Assembly: GCF_000497045.1 (NCBI RefSeq)
Contig: NW_015961948.1
Location: forward strand, 744,001 to 808,000
Direction: 5' to 3'
Origin: Kalmanozyma brasiliensis GHG001
Lineage: Eukaryota > Basidiomycota > Ustilaginomycetes > Ustilaginales
Length of the DNA: 64,000 nucleotides
The notes below the pieces were generated by a model that was not told the DNA's origin, did no database searches, and was given only the letters and a program-made list of their open reading frames with translations. Made by a program: the position numbers and the translations under genes. Shown here in pieces: positions 17,825-28,224 of the stretch (positions are counted from its first letter, which is position 1; each line of letters begins with the position of its first letter).

Positions 17825-17970
17825 AATGCTGCGTCTGGTCTCTAGATATGCAATGGCAGATCCTTCAACCATTCCACCTGTTCACAGATCGTCGGGACGG
17901 CGTCGCTCACAGATTCGCTTGGGATTCTCAAAGATGAATGATTTGCAATTGCTCTGTCTTTGCCTGCCAC

Positions 17971-19668
17971 CTACTCCTGCATATCCTCCGCTTCGTCCTC
18001 GTCGTCCTCATCATCGTCCTGAATGCGCACGATCCCATCGCCACGACTGGGCTCGCTTCCATCCAGATCGACCTTTTGTGCGCCCGTCAACGTTCTCAGT
18101 CTATCGCCGAAGGTCTTTCTCACCGCAGCGTTCGAGAGCGCGTTGAACACCTGAACCTGGCCCGCGCTGCCGGCGGCGGCCAACGTCAGTGGGTCATCGG
18201 GGCTCCATTTTGCCGCAAAGATCTTGCCCAGGCCCAGGTCGCGCGATAGAACGAGGTTGATCGCGCTTGGCTTGCCCTCTTCGCCCGAAGAGAGGTTCCA
18301 GAGTTTGACAGAACGGTCGGAAGAGGCGGTGAGGATGCATCCTGGAATGTGCGGGCTGATGTCGACACTTGTGCATGCGGTATCGTGCGCCTGGAGCGTC
18401 CATTGTGCTGACTGGGGCGAACGAATGTCGAACGACTGCACCAGACCCGATTCGAGCGAACACAGAAACGAACTGGTATCCGTCGACCAACCGTTCCACA
18501 CCACACTCTCGACATCGCTCGAAATCGAAATGATGGATGCCGTGTCCGGCGTGCGCGTGTCGAACACGCGGATGGTCTTATCGTAACTTCCCGTCAGCAG
18601 CACCGCCGGGTTGGACGAGGACGAAGCCTTGCACTGCCATGCGACGGATTGCACTTTATCGCTATGCGCGGCGAACGAGCGAAACGCTGCGCTGCTCTCG
18701 CTGCTATGCGGTCGCGAAAGATCCCACAGCTTGACGGTGCAATCTGCCGAAGCGGAGGCGAGCAGATTCCTCGCCACTGGATTCCACGAGAGCGACAACA
18801 CCGCATCGACATGGTACGCCTCGTTGGCTACACGTGGTTTCGACTGCTTGCGCTTCTTCTTGCCCGTTCCGAGCGGAGCGTTCAGCGCGTCCGTCTCGTG
18901 CTTGCGCCCTAGGATCGCATCGGGATACATGCCGTCGACTACGTCCATGGACCAGATCTCGATCTCCGGGTCCATCGTCCCCACCGCAATATAGTTGCCG
19001 GCCGCACCCGAGGTGTTTTGGTCCGAGCCTTCGCGGGCAGGCGCATAGTCAAGCCACTCCAAACACAAAGGGAACGAAGGCAGCATCAGATCGTGATGCA
19101 CGTAGAGGTTCGAGTCCTGCGCAGCGTAGATGTGCGCCTCGAGCTGCGAGACATCGTCCTCGGTCTTGGCGGTGATGAGGAAGTTGTCGGTCGGGTAGAC
19201 TTCGAGTTCCTCACGCTCCTCTTCGTCGTCCTTCTCCGCATCGTCGGCGACGGTGACGTAGGGGTCGTCCGAGTTGGACTGGTAGACGGCGAGACCGCGG
19301 ATGTTGCTGAAGGCGCCGGCGGTCGCTTCTGTGTTGTCGTCGTCGTACTCGTCCAGGTTGTAGCGCGAGAGGTCGTCCGGGTCTTCGGCGGTCTTAGGTG
19401 CCTCGGCGGCAGTGTCGTCCTTCATCTCGTCGTCGGAGGAGGCATCGTCCTCCCAATCGTTTTCAGCGTCGTCGTCGGCGGTGGCAGGGGCAAAGGGGTC
19501 TTTACCACGCGCAATGTCGCGCTGGGCACGCTCGAGCTGCGCCTTGGCATCTTCGAACTGCACGTTGGCCATCTTGGAGACGCGGTCCATCTCGGCATCG
19601 TCGAGCACGTACTTTTTGGGGTGCGGAAGGGACTTTCCCCGCGCAACCCAGTGGAGTGCGCTGATCAT
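17971..19668 (-). CDS. PWP1: WD40 ribosome-biogenesis protein Pwp1
   Basis: A 565-residue protein starting MISALHWVARGKSLPHPKKY, the characteristic Pwp1 N-terminus, so the ATG at 19668 is preferred over one 25 codons upstream. An acidic segment follows at about 45-95, then SNSDDPYVTVADD, the EVYPTDNFLITAKTEDDVSQLEAHIY block diagnostic of Pwp1/PWP1, and WD40 repeats (for example ASADCTVKLWD, TGSYDKTIRVFD, TASSDRSVKLWN), ending in an acidic tail. In yeast Pwp1 is nucleolar and acts in early 60S subunit assembly and 25S/5.8S rRNA processing. It is divergently paired with RPF2, another 60S assembly gene, across 309 bases holding PAC- and RRPE-like strings, so co-regulation is plausible. Confidence 0.95.
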   Translation of the reverse strand: MISALHWVARGKSLPHPKKYVLDDAEMDRVSKMANVQFEDAKAQLERAQRDIARGKDPFAPATADDDAENDWEDDASSDDEMKDDTAAEAPKTAEDPDDLSRYNLDEYDDDNTEATAGAFSNIRGLAVYQSNSDDPYVTVADDAEKDDEEEREELEVYPTDNFLITAKTEDDVSQLEAHIYAAQDSNLYVHHDLMLPSFPLCLEWLDYAPAREGSDQNTSGAAGNYIAVGTMDPEIEIWSMDVVDGMYPDAILGRKHETDALNAPLGTGKKKRKQSKPRVANEAYHVDAVLSLSWNPVARNLLASASADCTVKLWDLSRPHSSESSAAFRSFAAHSDKVQSVAWQCKASSSSNPAVLLTGSYDKTIRVFDTRTPDTASIISISSDVESVVWNGWSTDTSSFLCSLESGLVQSFDIRSPQSAQWTLQAHDTACTSVDISPHIPGCILTASSDRSVKLWNLSSGEEGKPSAINLVLSRDLGLGKIFAAKWSPDDPLTLAAAGSAGQVQVFNALSNAAVRKTFGDRLRTLTGAQKVDLDGSEPSRGDGIVRIQDDDEDDEDEAEDMQE

Positions 19669-19977
19669 GTTTGCGCTCAAGGGGGAAGGGGATGAGATGC
19701 GAGTTGTAGGGGGAAAGGAGGCTGTGGAGTGGGTTCTTCTCAAGAAGAAAAGTCTTCGAGTGGAGTGAGCGGCGCCAAAAATTTAGTGCTTCTGATGCAG
19801 GGTTTCAGGCCAAATTTGGCTTACGTAAGCCGATTTTGGGGAAGAAAGCAAAATTTGGGAAAGGCCCGACTTTTCTTCTCGACCTTCTCCACAGCTCAGC
19901 AACGAGCTCAGGGGTTTCTTCTCATTGACAACCACCGAAGCTACACCATCATACCGGTTCACCTCAGACAGCACACG
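19669..19977. promoter_or_regulatory. Bidirectional promoter of PWP1 and RPF2
   Basis: 309 bases between two divergent 60S-assembly genes. It contains AAAAATTT (19777-19784), which matches the core of the yeast RRPE element, two further AAATTT cores in the palindrome at 19809 and at 19850-19857, and GGGATGAGAT (19689-19698), a 9/10 match to the PAC element GCGATGAGMT. PAC and RRPE together mark ribosome-biogenesis promoters in ascomycete yeasts. Their use in smuts is inference. Confidence 0.55.
19809..19831. repeat. Two abutting perfect palindromes in the PWP1-RPF2 promoter
   Basis: GCCAAATTTGGC (19809-19820) is a perfect 12-bp palindrome. It overlaps by three bases a perfect 14-bp palindrome GGCTTACGTAAGCC (19818-19831). 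The centre of the second, TTACGTAA, is the classic site for Yap/PAP1-type bZIP dimers in fungi. The arrangement is unlikely to be accidental. Confidence 0.7.
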
Positions 19978-21258
19978 ATGATCCGCGTGGCCAAACCCAA
20001 AAATGCGCGCTCCAAGCGAGCGCTCGAGAAACGCCAGGCGCGCGAATACGAAGCCGCCAAAACCGCCATCTTTGTCCGCGGCCCTCACTCGTCCCAACGC
20101 CTCAATGTCGCCTTGACCGAACTCAACCTGCTCAAGAAGCCCGACGCCATCTCGTTCAACAAGAAGAACGAGGCGCTGCCCTTCGAGGACACATCTTCAT
20201 TCGAATTCTGGAGCAGCAAGAACGACGCTTCGCTGTTCATGTTTGGCAACTCGCAGAAGAAGAGGCCGGACAACCTGACGTGGGTGAGGATGTTCGATGG
20301 ACAGGTGCTGGATATGCTCGAGATGGGTGTGGTGGATGCCAAGGGGATGGCGGAGTTCAAAGGGGTTGCGCGCCCGGGCGTGGGGATGAGGCCGCTGTTC
20401 CATTTCAGTGGACCTCAGTTTGCGAGTCCCACGGATGCGACGACGAGCATGGTGGCGGGTGCAGAGGGGACGGAGGGCGACCCGACAGGCGCGTATCAGC
20501 AGTTCAAGAGCATGCTCCTGGACTTCTACAGGGGTGAGGAGCTCAAGACCAACCAGATTGCGCTGTCCGGTTTGCAGCATGTCATCAGCGTCACTGCCGC
20601 CCCATCGGATGAGGGGTCGAACGGCAAACCTACCGGCAACGGAGCAGGCGACTCGCTCGCCGACCTCTACAAGGCAGCAGGTCTCACACCCAACGGCACC
20701 ATGATCACCTCCACCTCCTCGGCCACCGTCACCTCGCCACCCAACACGCTCATCCACTTCCGCGTCTACACCGTCCAGCTCCTCGCCAGCGGCTCCAAGA
20801 TCCCGCGCGTCGAACTGCAGGAGTGCGGCCCCGCCTTCGACTTTCAGCTGCGCAGAAGGAGACCCGCATCGATCGACATGCTCAACCAGGCGCTGCGTCG
20901 ACCCAAGACGCAGGCGGAGAAGAACCGACAGGGCAAGGAGGGCGCCAAGAAGAACATCGAGACCGACGACATGGGCGATACGGTCGGCAGGATTCATGTG
21001 GGCAAGCAGGACCTGAGCGGACTGCAGACGAGGAAGATGAAGGGGTTGAAGAAGCATCTGGACCCGAATGGGAGCGATGATGAGGAGGATGAGGAGGAGA
21101 TTGAGATGGATGATATGACTATGTACAGCGATGTTGATGACGAGGATGAGGATGAGATGGATGATGACGATGACGAGGAGGATGGAGAGGACGAGGAGGA
21201 TGACGACGACGAGGAGGAAGAGGAGCAACAGGCGCCCTCCAAGAGGAGAAGGTCTTGA
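19978..21258 (+). CDS. RPF2: Brix-domain ribosome-biogenesis factor Rpf2
   Basis: A 426-residue protein starting MIRVAKPKNARSKRALEKRQ, the usual Rpf2 N-terminus, at the ATG at 19978. An upstream extension of the frame begins at a non-ATG codon. The Brix domain covers about residues 30-285 and includes VRGPHSSQRLNVALTEL, the WSSKNDASLFMFGNSQKKRP segment, and the FQLRRRRPASIDML stretch near its end. A basic linker follows, then an acidic C-terminal tail of about 70 residues and a final KRRRS. In yeast Rpf2 with Rrs1 recruits the 5S RNP to the pre-60S particle in the nucleolus. It shares its promoter region with PWP1. The tail is encoded by GAG/GAT repeats at about 21080-21225. Confidence 0.95.
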   Translation: MIRVAKPKNARSKRALEKRQAREYEAAKTAIFVRGPHSSQRLNVALTELNLLKKPDAISFNKKNEALPFEDTSSFEFWSSKNDASLFMFGNSQKKRPDNLTWVRMFDGQVLDMLEMGVVDAKGMAEFKGVARPGVGMRPLFHFSGPQFASPTDATTSMVAGAEGTEGDPTGAYQQFKSMLLDFYRGEELKTNQIALSGLQHVISVTAAPSDEGSNGKPTGNGAGDSLADLYKAAGLTPNGTMITSTSSATVTSPPNTLIHFRVYTVQLLASGSKIPRVELQECGPAFDFQLRRRRPASIDMLNQALRRPKTQAEKNRQGKEGAKKNIETDDMGDTVGRIHVGKQDLSGLQTRKMKGLKKHLDPNGSDDEEDEEEIEMDDMTMYSDVDDEDEDEMDDDDDEEDGEDEEDDDDEEEEEQQAPSKRRRS

Positions 21259-21403
21259 TTGCAGCTGTCACCCTTTGTAGCTCTTGCATGTTTCGTTTGC
21301 CGCTCAATGCACACTTTCACACAGAATTCCGTCTGCGAATCTCGAGACCGATTTCATTGCCTCTAGTTCGTATAGGAATGAGAACATGATAAGGTCGCCG
21401 CCA

Positions 21404-23365
21404 TCAATCCTCCTTGAGCCAAGCCTTGACAAATTCAACCTGCTGTTCGTGGATCAACCTGACCCTCTCGGGCGTCTTCTTCTCGTCCTTGACCCCGTTC
21501 TCGTCGCAATGGTGCCAGCAGTCCGGAATCAACTTGAACGGCCTTGTCACGGTATCCTCCCTTGCCCCACCGTATGCGAATTCCTCGCTGTGCACCGTTG
21601 CCGGTCTCCACGGATCGTACTGTCCATCAATGAAAGCCAGTCTGTCGACAGCCAATTTGAAATTGCCCAACTTGTTGACCTCGTCGATGTCCGGGCGGGC
21701 CGGCATGGTGTAGTGCTCGCCGGCGGGGAACCCCTTCTCGCAGATCTCGTGCGAATAGGCGTAGTCCAGCAGGGTCGAGACGAGCTTGGGACCTGAAGAG
21801 ACAAAGTACTTGCTCTTGCCGTCGGGCGAGGGGATGTATTGAGGTGCGGGTGGCGCGGTCATGATGTAGCCCCAGGTGGAGCAGTACTGGAAGGTCCACG
21901 CTCGATTGGCATCGAGCTGGGTCTGGGAGGCAAAGGCTTCGAAGTCCGTGCCGAAACACTCGTCGGCGGAAGCGCCGGGTTGGCCATCCTCGCCTTGGGT
22001 GCAGGGGAGGATGTAGTTCTTGCGCATGTAGTGGGCGTACGCGTGCACTTCGCGAGGGACGTGGAAGCCTTCCGACTTGAGCTGTGCGCTCACCGAGTCG
22101 GCGGAGTACTTGCCGTCGGCACCGTACGTGGTGAGGACTTTGCAGAACTTGCCGAACTCGGTCGACGTCACCGCCGGATCCCAGTTGAGACTCTGGAAGG
22201 CGCCGAGGGGGATGGTGTTGAGACTGGCCAGGTCGCCGAGGTTGGTGAGGCCCTCGACGCCGAAGAGCTTGAGAAGCTGGGCGGTGCGGTTGGCGTCGCG
22301 GTCGGGCTGGTTACCGCCCGTCAGCGGGTTGGGAGCCAGAATCTCATCGATGCCAGCAATAGCGGCTTGGATCGCCTGACTGCAGTTGGTCGGCGCACCA
22401 CGAGCGATCGGATAGAAGTACTCGGGGAACTCATCGACGGCAGCCACCACAGCACTGGAGGCAATGGCCCCGTGCACGAGGTCAGGGTAGAGCAATCGCA
22501 TATGAGCCGAACGGGCACCAGGGTAGCTACCACCGTAGTAGATGATCTTGCGCTTCTCGCTATTGTCCGTGCCGGGAATGGTGAGGTGTCGGATGAAGTC
22601 TGCCGAGTCTTCGAGCGCCTGCTTGTTGGTGAGCCATCGAAGCTGGTCGACACCCCAAGCATCGCCGGGTCCAATCTCGGTGCGGTTCGGCAGCGAGGTG
22701 CCGTAGTAGCGGTGTTCCAGCACGATGCCGATGCCGCCTGTAGCTTTCGAGAGAATGTCCAGGATGCCGGTGTCGAGGAAAGGAAGACGGGCGGTGGCGT
22801 CTGCCTCCCCACTGTCTAGGATGTAGATGGGGACAGCCTCGCCGTTCTTTCTGGCGGAAGCAGGCTTGTAGTGGCGAGTTGAGTAGAAGAAGCGCTGGTC
22901 AAAACGCGCCTGGGTGGTGTTGTCAAAGTGGTCTAGGGCCTGTCTATGGTATGCGGGCTCTTTGATGTTGTGCTTGTTCTTCTTACTGGAGGAGATAGCA
23001 TCTACGGCGACGTACTCGACGTACTTTGCGAGGGGCGAGCCGAGGCCTTGCTGAGAAGTGAGACCACTGCGCACGGCGGTCCATGCTTGATCCAGGAGGT
23101 CGTTGGCACTCTCCGTGTCTTCTTGCTGGGACATGGCTGCGACCGCACGCTCTTGCTGCTTTGCATATCTGCGCTCTAGCATGCGCTGAAAGCCGTCCAT
23201 GCGCCGAGGCGTCGAGTGAGTCAGACGCTCAGCGCTGATGTAGAAGGGCTCATCCTCTGCAAATTCGGAGGCGCTGGTGGTTGGCACAGCATTGCTGTGG
23301 ATGCCGAAAGAAGATATGCTCAGCGCCACAGCCAGCCATGGCATAAGCGATGCGAAGAGCTTCAT
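21404..23365 (-). CDS. Secreted serine peptidase, family S28 (lysosomal Pro-X carboxypeptidase-like)
   Basis: A 653-residue protein with an N-terminal signal peptide (MKLFASLMPWLAVALSISSF). A pro-region is followed by the S28 catalytic domain: YHRQALDHFDN, the GIVLEHRYYGTSLP loop, the nucleophile motif GGSYPGA with Ser280, a candidate Asp in FIDGQYDPWRPATVHSEEF and a candidate His in PDCWHHCDENGV. Family members remove C-terminal residues after proline (PRCP) or N-terminal dipeptides (DPP7) in vacuoles/lysosomes or outside the cell. Several N-x-S/T sites fit a secreted glycoprotein. There is no GPI signal or transmembrane tail, so it is probably extracellular or vacuolar. Exact specificity cannot be read from sequence. 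It converges on RPF2 with 145 bases between stops. Confidence 0.9.
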   Translation of the reverse strand: MKLFASLMPWLAVALSISSFGIHSNAVPTTSASEFAEDEPFYISAERLTHSTPRRMDGFQRMLERRYAKQQERAVAAMSQQEDTESANDLLDQAWTAVRSGLTSQQGLGSPLAKYVEYVAVDAISSSKKNKHNIKEPAYHRQALDHFDNTTQARFDQRFFYSTRHYKPASARKNGEAVPIYILDSGEADATARLPFLDTGILDILSKATGGIGIVLEHRYYGTSLPNRTEIGPGDAWGVDQLRWLTNKQALEDSADFIRHLTIPGTDNSEKRKIIYYGGSYPGARSAHMRLLYPDLVHGAIASSAVVAAVDEFPEYFYPIARGAPTNCSQAIQAAIAGIDEILAPNPLTGGNQPDRDANRTAQLLKLFGVEGLTNLGDLASLNTIPLGAFQSLNWDPAVTSTEFGKFCKVLTTYGADGKYSADSVSAQLKSEGFHVPREVHAYAHYMRKNYILPCTQGEDGQPGASADECFGTDFEAFASQTQLDANRAWTFQYCSTWGYIMTAPPAPQYIPSPDGKSKYFVSSGPKLVSTLLDYAYSHEICEKGFPAGEHYTMPARPDIDEVNKLGNFKLAVDRLAFIDGQYDPWRPATVHSEEFAYGGAREDTVTRPFKLIPDCWHHCDENGVKDEKKTPERVRLIHEQQVEFVKAWLKED

Positions 23366-24449
23366 GACGGTATGCAGACGTCGAGCTGCTTTCTATGACG
23401 ATGGAGGTCTAGAGGTAATCTTGAAGGTGGGAAGTGCGAAGCTGGACAGTCCTTTCTATAGCATCAAGCGCATTCGGAGCGGGGGTCCCGACGGCCTGCT
23501 GAGGGTAAATCGACGGAGAAGCGATGTAGCGCTAAGATGGTGTGGTGTCTTGAAAGCAAGGCCACAGCATCGGACGCCATCAATCCGAGCCTTGTCGCCG
23601 TGAGGGACGTGCACAGCGATCTGCACCCTGCAGCCCACCAAAACTGGAGGAGCAGGCGCCGAGTTTCCGCATTTGCGCGCTGTCGAGCCGCGTGCCCGAA
23701 AAATCGCCTTGGAATTGACCGATCAAGAGGCCCTGAACGCCGCTTTCATGTCGTAGAGGCCACACTTGCGGGACCGATCTGTCGACCAGCTTGGACTCTA
23801 CACCAATCGCCTCGGCGCTGAAGCCTTTTCAGTGCTCAAGATTCGCATCAGAGGGTTGGTTAGCACGTGCCGCCCGCGGCCCGTGGAACAGGCTAAGGCC
23901 GCTCTGCCCTTTGGAACCTACTCAGGGGTCTCTGAAAAGACGCAGGGAGGGTGCATTCGTCCGCAGAGGGCACCGACGCTTGCAACGCAGCGTGTAGAAA
24001 GCATGGTGTCGGATTGCATGAAAGTTCGTACATGGATACACAACGAGGGAAACAGACGCCGCTGAGGACCAGAAAGCCGATGGAACGGAAGGAAGGAGGA
24101 AAGGGAGAGACGCAAGCTTGACCGAGCCGCGCAGCAAATCTCAAATGCCGAGCTAGGAAGCCGCGATGAGCTTGAGTGTGATAGGGAGAGGTCGATGAAA
24201 ACGCAGCGAGCCGAATTGTGGACGGTGCAAGACGTGCCGACATTTACGGAAGGTGTTGATTGTCGGGACGGCGACAGGCAGCTCCAAGGCGAACGAGTCG
24301 CGTGTTTTCGATGCGGTGAAAGGTTGGGGATCCACACTTGCGGTCCATGGCAACTCGAACCAGCAGTGGCGGCGGCAATGATGGGGAAAGGGCGAGTAGC
24401 TGCGACGGCGGCAGACGAACGATCAACGCGAGGAATCCAAGGGGTATGT
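23366..24449. other. Intergenic region between the S28 peptidase and CDC42
   Basis: About 1.08 kb holding the peptidase promoter and the CDC42 3' region. Several frames of 80-140 codons exist on both strands but none shows a domain or convincing composition. A GCGATGAGCT string (24163-24172) identical to the yeast PAC element lies here, next to no ribosome gene, and serves as a caution about such matches. Confidence 0.5.
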
Positions 24450-25025
24450 TTAGAGGATAGCGCACTTGGACTTCTTGCGAATCACAGGTGGCTCCAGCGC
24501 GGCGACGATGGCCTCGTCGAACACGTTTTTCAATCCCTTCTGCGTCAGCGCCGAGCACTCGACGTACTTGACAGCACCCAGCTCTCTCGCCAATCGCTCA
24601 CCGGCCTCAAAGGGCACGGGGCGTTGCTTTGATCGTGCGAGCTTCTCGATGACGGCGTGGTCATCGCGCAAATCCACCTGGGTTCCGACGATAAGGCAAG
24701 GCACACCGGGGCAATGGTGGTGCACCTCGGGGAACCACTTCTCCTTGACGTTTTCGAATGACGCTGGCGAGGTGACCGAGAAGCAGACGAGGAAGACGTC
24801 GGTTTGTGGGTACGAGAGCGGACGCAATCGGTCGTAGTCCTCCTGACCGGCGGTATCGAACAATCCGAGCGTGTATGGGTCCTCGCCGATCATGACAGTG
24901 ACGGCGTAGTTGTCAAAGACGGTGGGAACGTACTCCGAGGGGAACTTGTTGGTGGTGTACGAGATCAACAGGCAGGTCTTACCGACCGCACCGTCTCCGA
25001 CGACGACACACTTGATGGTCTGCAT
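24450..25025 (-). CDS. CDC42: Rho-family GTPase Cdc42
   Basis: A complete, uninterrupted 191-residue Rho GTPase. The P-loop is GDGAVGKT (10-17), switch I contains [11 protein letters not shown], switch II is [20 protein letters not shown], base recognition is TQVDLRDD and [16 protein letters not shown], and a polybasic segment leads to the CAAX box CAIL (188-191) for geranylgeranylation. [17 protein letters not shown] is the canonical Cdc42 N-terminus. Rac1 is less likely because of the [11 protein letters not shown] start, the PVIRKKSKC tail and the [13 protein letters not shown] segment. It controls polarised growth, cytokinesis and septation in smuts through PAK kinases and formins at the plasma membrane. 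No coding intron is present. The upstream intergenic gap of 3.2 kb is the largest in the window. Confidence 0.96.
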   Translation of the reverse strand: MQTIKCVVVGDGAVGKTCLLISYTTNKFPSEYVPTVFDNYAVTVMIGEDPYTLGLFDTAGQEDYDRLRPLSYPQTDVFLVCFSVTSPASFENVKEKWFPEVHHHCPGVPCLIVGTQVDLRDDHAVIEKLARSKQRPVPFEAGERLARELGAVKYVECSALTQKGLKNVFDEAIVAALEPPVIRKKSKCAIL

Positions 25026-28000
25026 GTTGGGATCTGCGGGTGCGCAAGGTTGTGCGAGGATACAGCCAGGGTTGCAGCGAATCGGATGGTAGGTCCAGCA
25101 GCGATCGGTGCGGAGGAACGTGAGAGGAAGAGCAAGAGCAAGAATGAGATCAGATTATGTTGGAACGAATGCATAAGGGTCCGGCGGCGCTGTCGAAGAA
25201 GTGCTGCGCTCACTCGGAGGCCCCAGCGCCGTCGCTCTGAAGCGAAGCCAGCGAGCGTCCAATTTACTCTCGCAAGCACATCGCGGCGTTAGCCGGAGTA
25301 GTTCAGAGCCTTGAAGCTGAACCGGATCTTCGGATCATGCTTCTAGACAGCCATGAATGCGACAGCCGTGAATGCTGTTGCTTGATTGCCACGACGATGC
25401 CTTTCGCGGACTTGGTATGCCTGAAGCCGAGGTTGCGACGGGCGTATGCGCCGAATGAACGTCGTTAGGTTGGTGGATGACTTACAAGTCTTAAGCGGAG
25501 CCGAGGCGAGTTTTTCGAGATGCGAAGAGGGTTGTGGCTTCGAGTCGTTGAATCCGTGCTGCTGACGAGAACTCGGACGTGGTGAGCGCTTGGCGATCGA
25601 AGATGCGTGCGTAGGCGATGCGATATGATAGGCGACAGTGGGAGAGGACCAAGGAGGATGCTCGGCCGCAGATCTGTTCGGGTTCGAAGACGATTCGAGC
25701 TAGCTACGCAAGTGGCGATTGCGAGACGATCGAAGGCAGGTGCCGTGACGGAGGAAGCAGACGACGCGTGACCCGAGCAAAAGGTGGCGATGCAAAGGTG
25801 GTGGAGGTGGTGTGAGAGAGAAAGGTGATGGTGACGATCAAGGCGTGGTCTCAACTAGGCAAGCAGAACTCAAGATGAGACACGCCTCGCAGCAGGCCAA
25901 AGAGACAGAGACCGACAGGGTCACCCGTGGGCCAACGCGCGAAAACCAAAGTTGAATCACTGCCACACGCACATACTCATACTCGATGCACCAAACCCCT
26001 TCCCGCAGGCCAGACAGACAGCGCCGCCCTGGTGGCTCGGCCAGCACCCAGCTTGCCCCTATGCCCACAAGCTCTTCCCCTCAGAGTGAGAATATAAAAA
26101 ATATGTATTCTGATTTGAAACCGTCGTCTTGAATTCTTATTCGCGCGAACATTAAATTCGGAGCGTGCAGAAGGCTCGCGTCTCTCCAAAGCTGTCAAGA
26201 TAAGGCCGCCCCATACTAGGGTCTGAACCTCTCGAGCTCATCAACAAGATCGCGTACGATGCTCTGCTTTGAGCCTATGGGTCGGAGAGATTCTTCAGGA
26301 GCTTGACGACCTGGTGAGGACAGGCTTCTCAACGACTGAGACCGGTATACTAAAGCGGCAAGCTGGAGTTGCGTCGAGCTTTTGATGTTCGAACAACGCG
26401 CGTGGACCAGACGAGGAGGCGAAAGCAGGCTCATATCCGTCTTCGCCATGTGACTGCACAAGCTGTTCATTCGATCTCCAGAAAGCCGCATCACTTCTGA
26501 CAGATTGCTGCATGCCCATGTGGGATGCTCTTGATTGACTCGGGTCCTCTGACTATGACGTGGGAACGCAAGACGCAAAGCAGCAGCCTGACCGCCTTCG
26601 ACACAGGATCTCGGTGACCTCAACCACGGAGTGGGCAGCTCGTATGCCGTCGCCGTGGCCCTGGATCATATGATGTCCCTCTCCTTGCATGCCCAATCGC
26701 GCTGCTCTTGCTCCATACCAGCCTGCAAGCCGGCTACGAGGACCCTCACAGGGACCTCAGTGCATTCCGAGGTCGAGCGCTGACTCTCGACTTGACCGTC
26801 ACAGACCAAGAGGTATCGGTCGAGCGAGCAACGTTTACCACCGGACCTCGTCAGAATACTGCGGAGAGGGGGAAGGAACATCTCGACCTTGTTCGCAACG
26901 CAGATTTCTCAGGCCGTGCACAGTAGGAACAGCGAGAAGCCCCTTCTGACTTGCGTCTGCTGTCACAGGCGCCGTCAGAGATGGCGTGGAGAGGTGTTTG
27001 GGAGCATTGAATGACTTGATTGGAGCGGTAGGCGCTCGCGTGAGGCGGACATGAAGATCCGGCCGCGGATGATCGCTTGGCTGGAATCAGCACACCTGTT
27101 TCAGGGTCTCTCGGCCAGGCGGGTCGGAACCAAGATCCCAGTCTGGGACAGCGCTTGGGGCGATCTTGTTCGCGTCATTGCGCTTGTCAATTCGAGCACC
27201 GGCATCTGCCATTGCAGGGGTGCCAACCGATGCTGCAGCTCAGTACAACGACCCACCGTCAGCGCTTGCGCTCATCGATGGATCCTGCGCAATGGCGTCT
27301 GGTTCAAGCGACCGAGCCAGACAAGCAGCGCTCAACCCACCGAGGCTTGTTGTGATGTCGAACTGACCGCAGCGGGTTGATGCCAACCTATGGAAACGAT
27401 TCCATGTTATTTTTACGCTGTCGATCCCGAGCGCAATCGCCTCACCTGTTTGGACCCCACTTTTCTGAAATATGCCGATGATGACTGCCAATCAATAATT
27501 CAGTCGGTTGTCGCGCCTTCGTGTGATTACTCTGATTAGTTAGCCTGGCGTGTGACTCTTGCGGGCAATTCTTCGCCAAAATCATGCGGCACGGCCCTTT
27601 CAACCCGTCTGAGAGCGCTCAGCCGCTCCACTTGCTAAGGGCTGTGTTGGCGGCACCTCAGCTGAGACTCGCGCTTCTAAGCCCCTTTTTGTCATTCCAC
27701 TCGGCACTTTGCTGCTCCGCTCAGCTTGACTCCTCCTCCTCGCTCAACCCATCCTTCTCGTTCATATCACATCCCCCCTTCTCCAGCAACGATCCATCGA
27801 CCAAGACCATCTGGCTTCTCCACGCATCTTCCAACCATCGTTCAGCAAGGCTTACGATTCCCGCACTCACGCACCGCATCTCTTCGCTGTCATTCAAGGC
27901 TCAAGTGCATCGTCTCGAATTCCCGCTCCGCTGCAAACGACTTGGGGAACACTCGAAAGCTTTAACTCATCCTCATCGATTCTTTGACCTTTCATTCTGG

Positions 28001-28224
28001 CTCGATTGCGTCCACATCGCGCATCCGCTTGCACTCGTTGGCAGCTCACCTGCTCGCGGCCACAGAGAGTTTCAATCTGCCGGTCTACCTCGCGGTGAAG
28101 CGAATTTCGACATCGCTGCTTGCACCTTGGAGGAGTTGAGCATAACGAATGACATATCCATCGTAATCCGCAGAGCAAAGTACGCAGACTGCCCTCTCAC
28201 GCTCCGTAGCGCTCAATCGACACC
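25026..28224. other. 3.2-kb gap between CDC42 and SIP5, with a possible unresolved gene
   Basis: The longest stretch without a clear gene. The ends should hold the CDC42 and SIP5 promoters and leaders; 27700-27800 is C/T-rich. An AT-rich patch is at 26088-26115. On the minus strand, short fragments with coding-like composition occur at 27087-27212 (ATG start, 41 codons beginning MADAGARIDKRND, ending at a CAG/GTGTGC donor-like site) and 26216-26400 (ending SIVRDLVDELERFRP then stop). They could be exons of one spliced minus-strand gene, but I cannot join them confidently. I see no tRNA or transposon. Confidence 0.4.

Noticed and set aside
20197..21228. 343-codon minus-strand frame antisense to RPF2 with a very hydrophobic N-terminus
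   Set aside because: The hydrophobic run is simply the reverse complement of the acidic GAT/GAG repeat of RPF2.
24163..24172. Exact PAC string GCGATGAGCT downstream of CDC42
   Set aside because: No ribosome-biogenesis gene is driven from here, so it is taken as a chance match and as a caution for the other PAC calls.
25680..25715. GGGTTCGAAG string resembling a tRNA B box
   Set aside because: No matching A box or acceptor-stem pairing around it; similar B-box-like strings at 45955 and 59625 also lack a cloverleaf.
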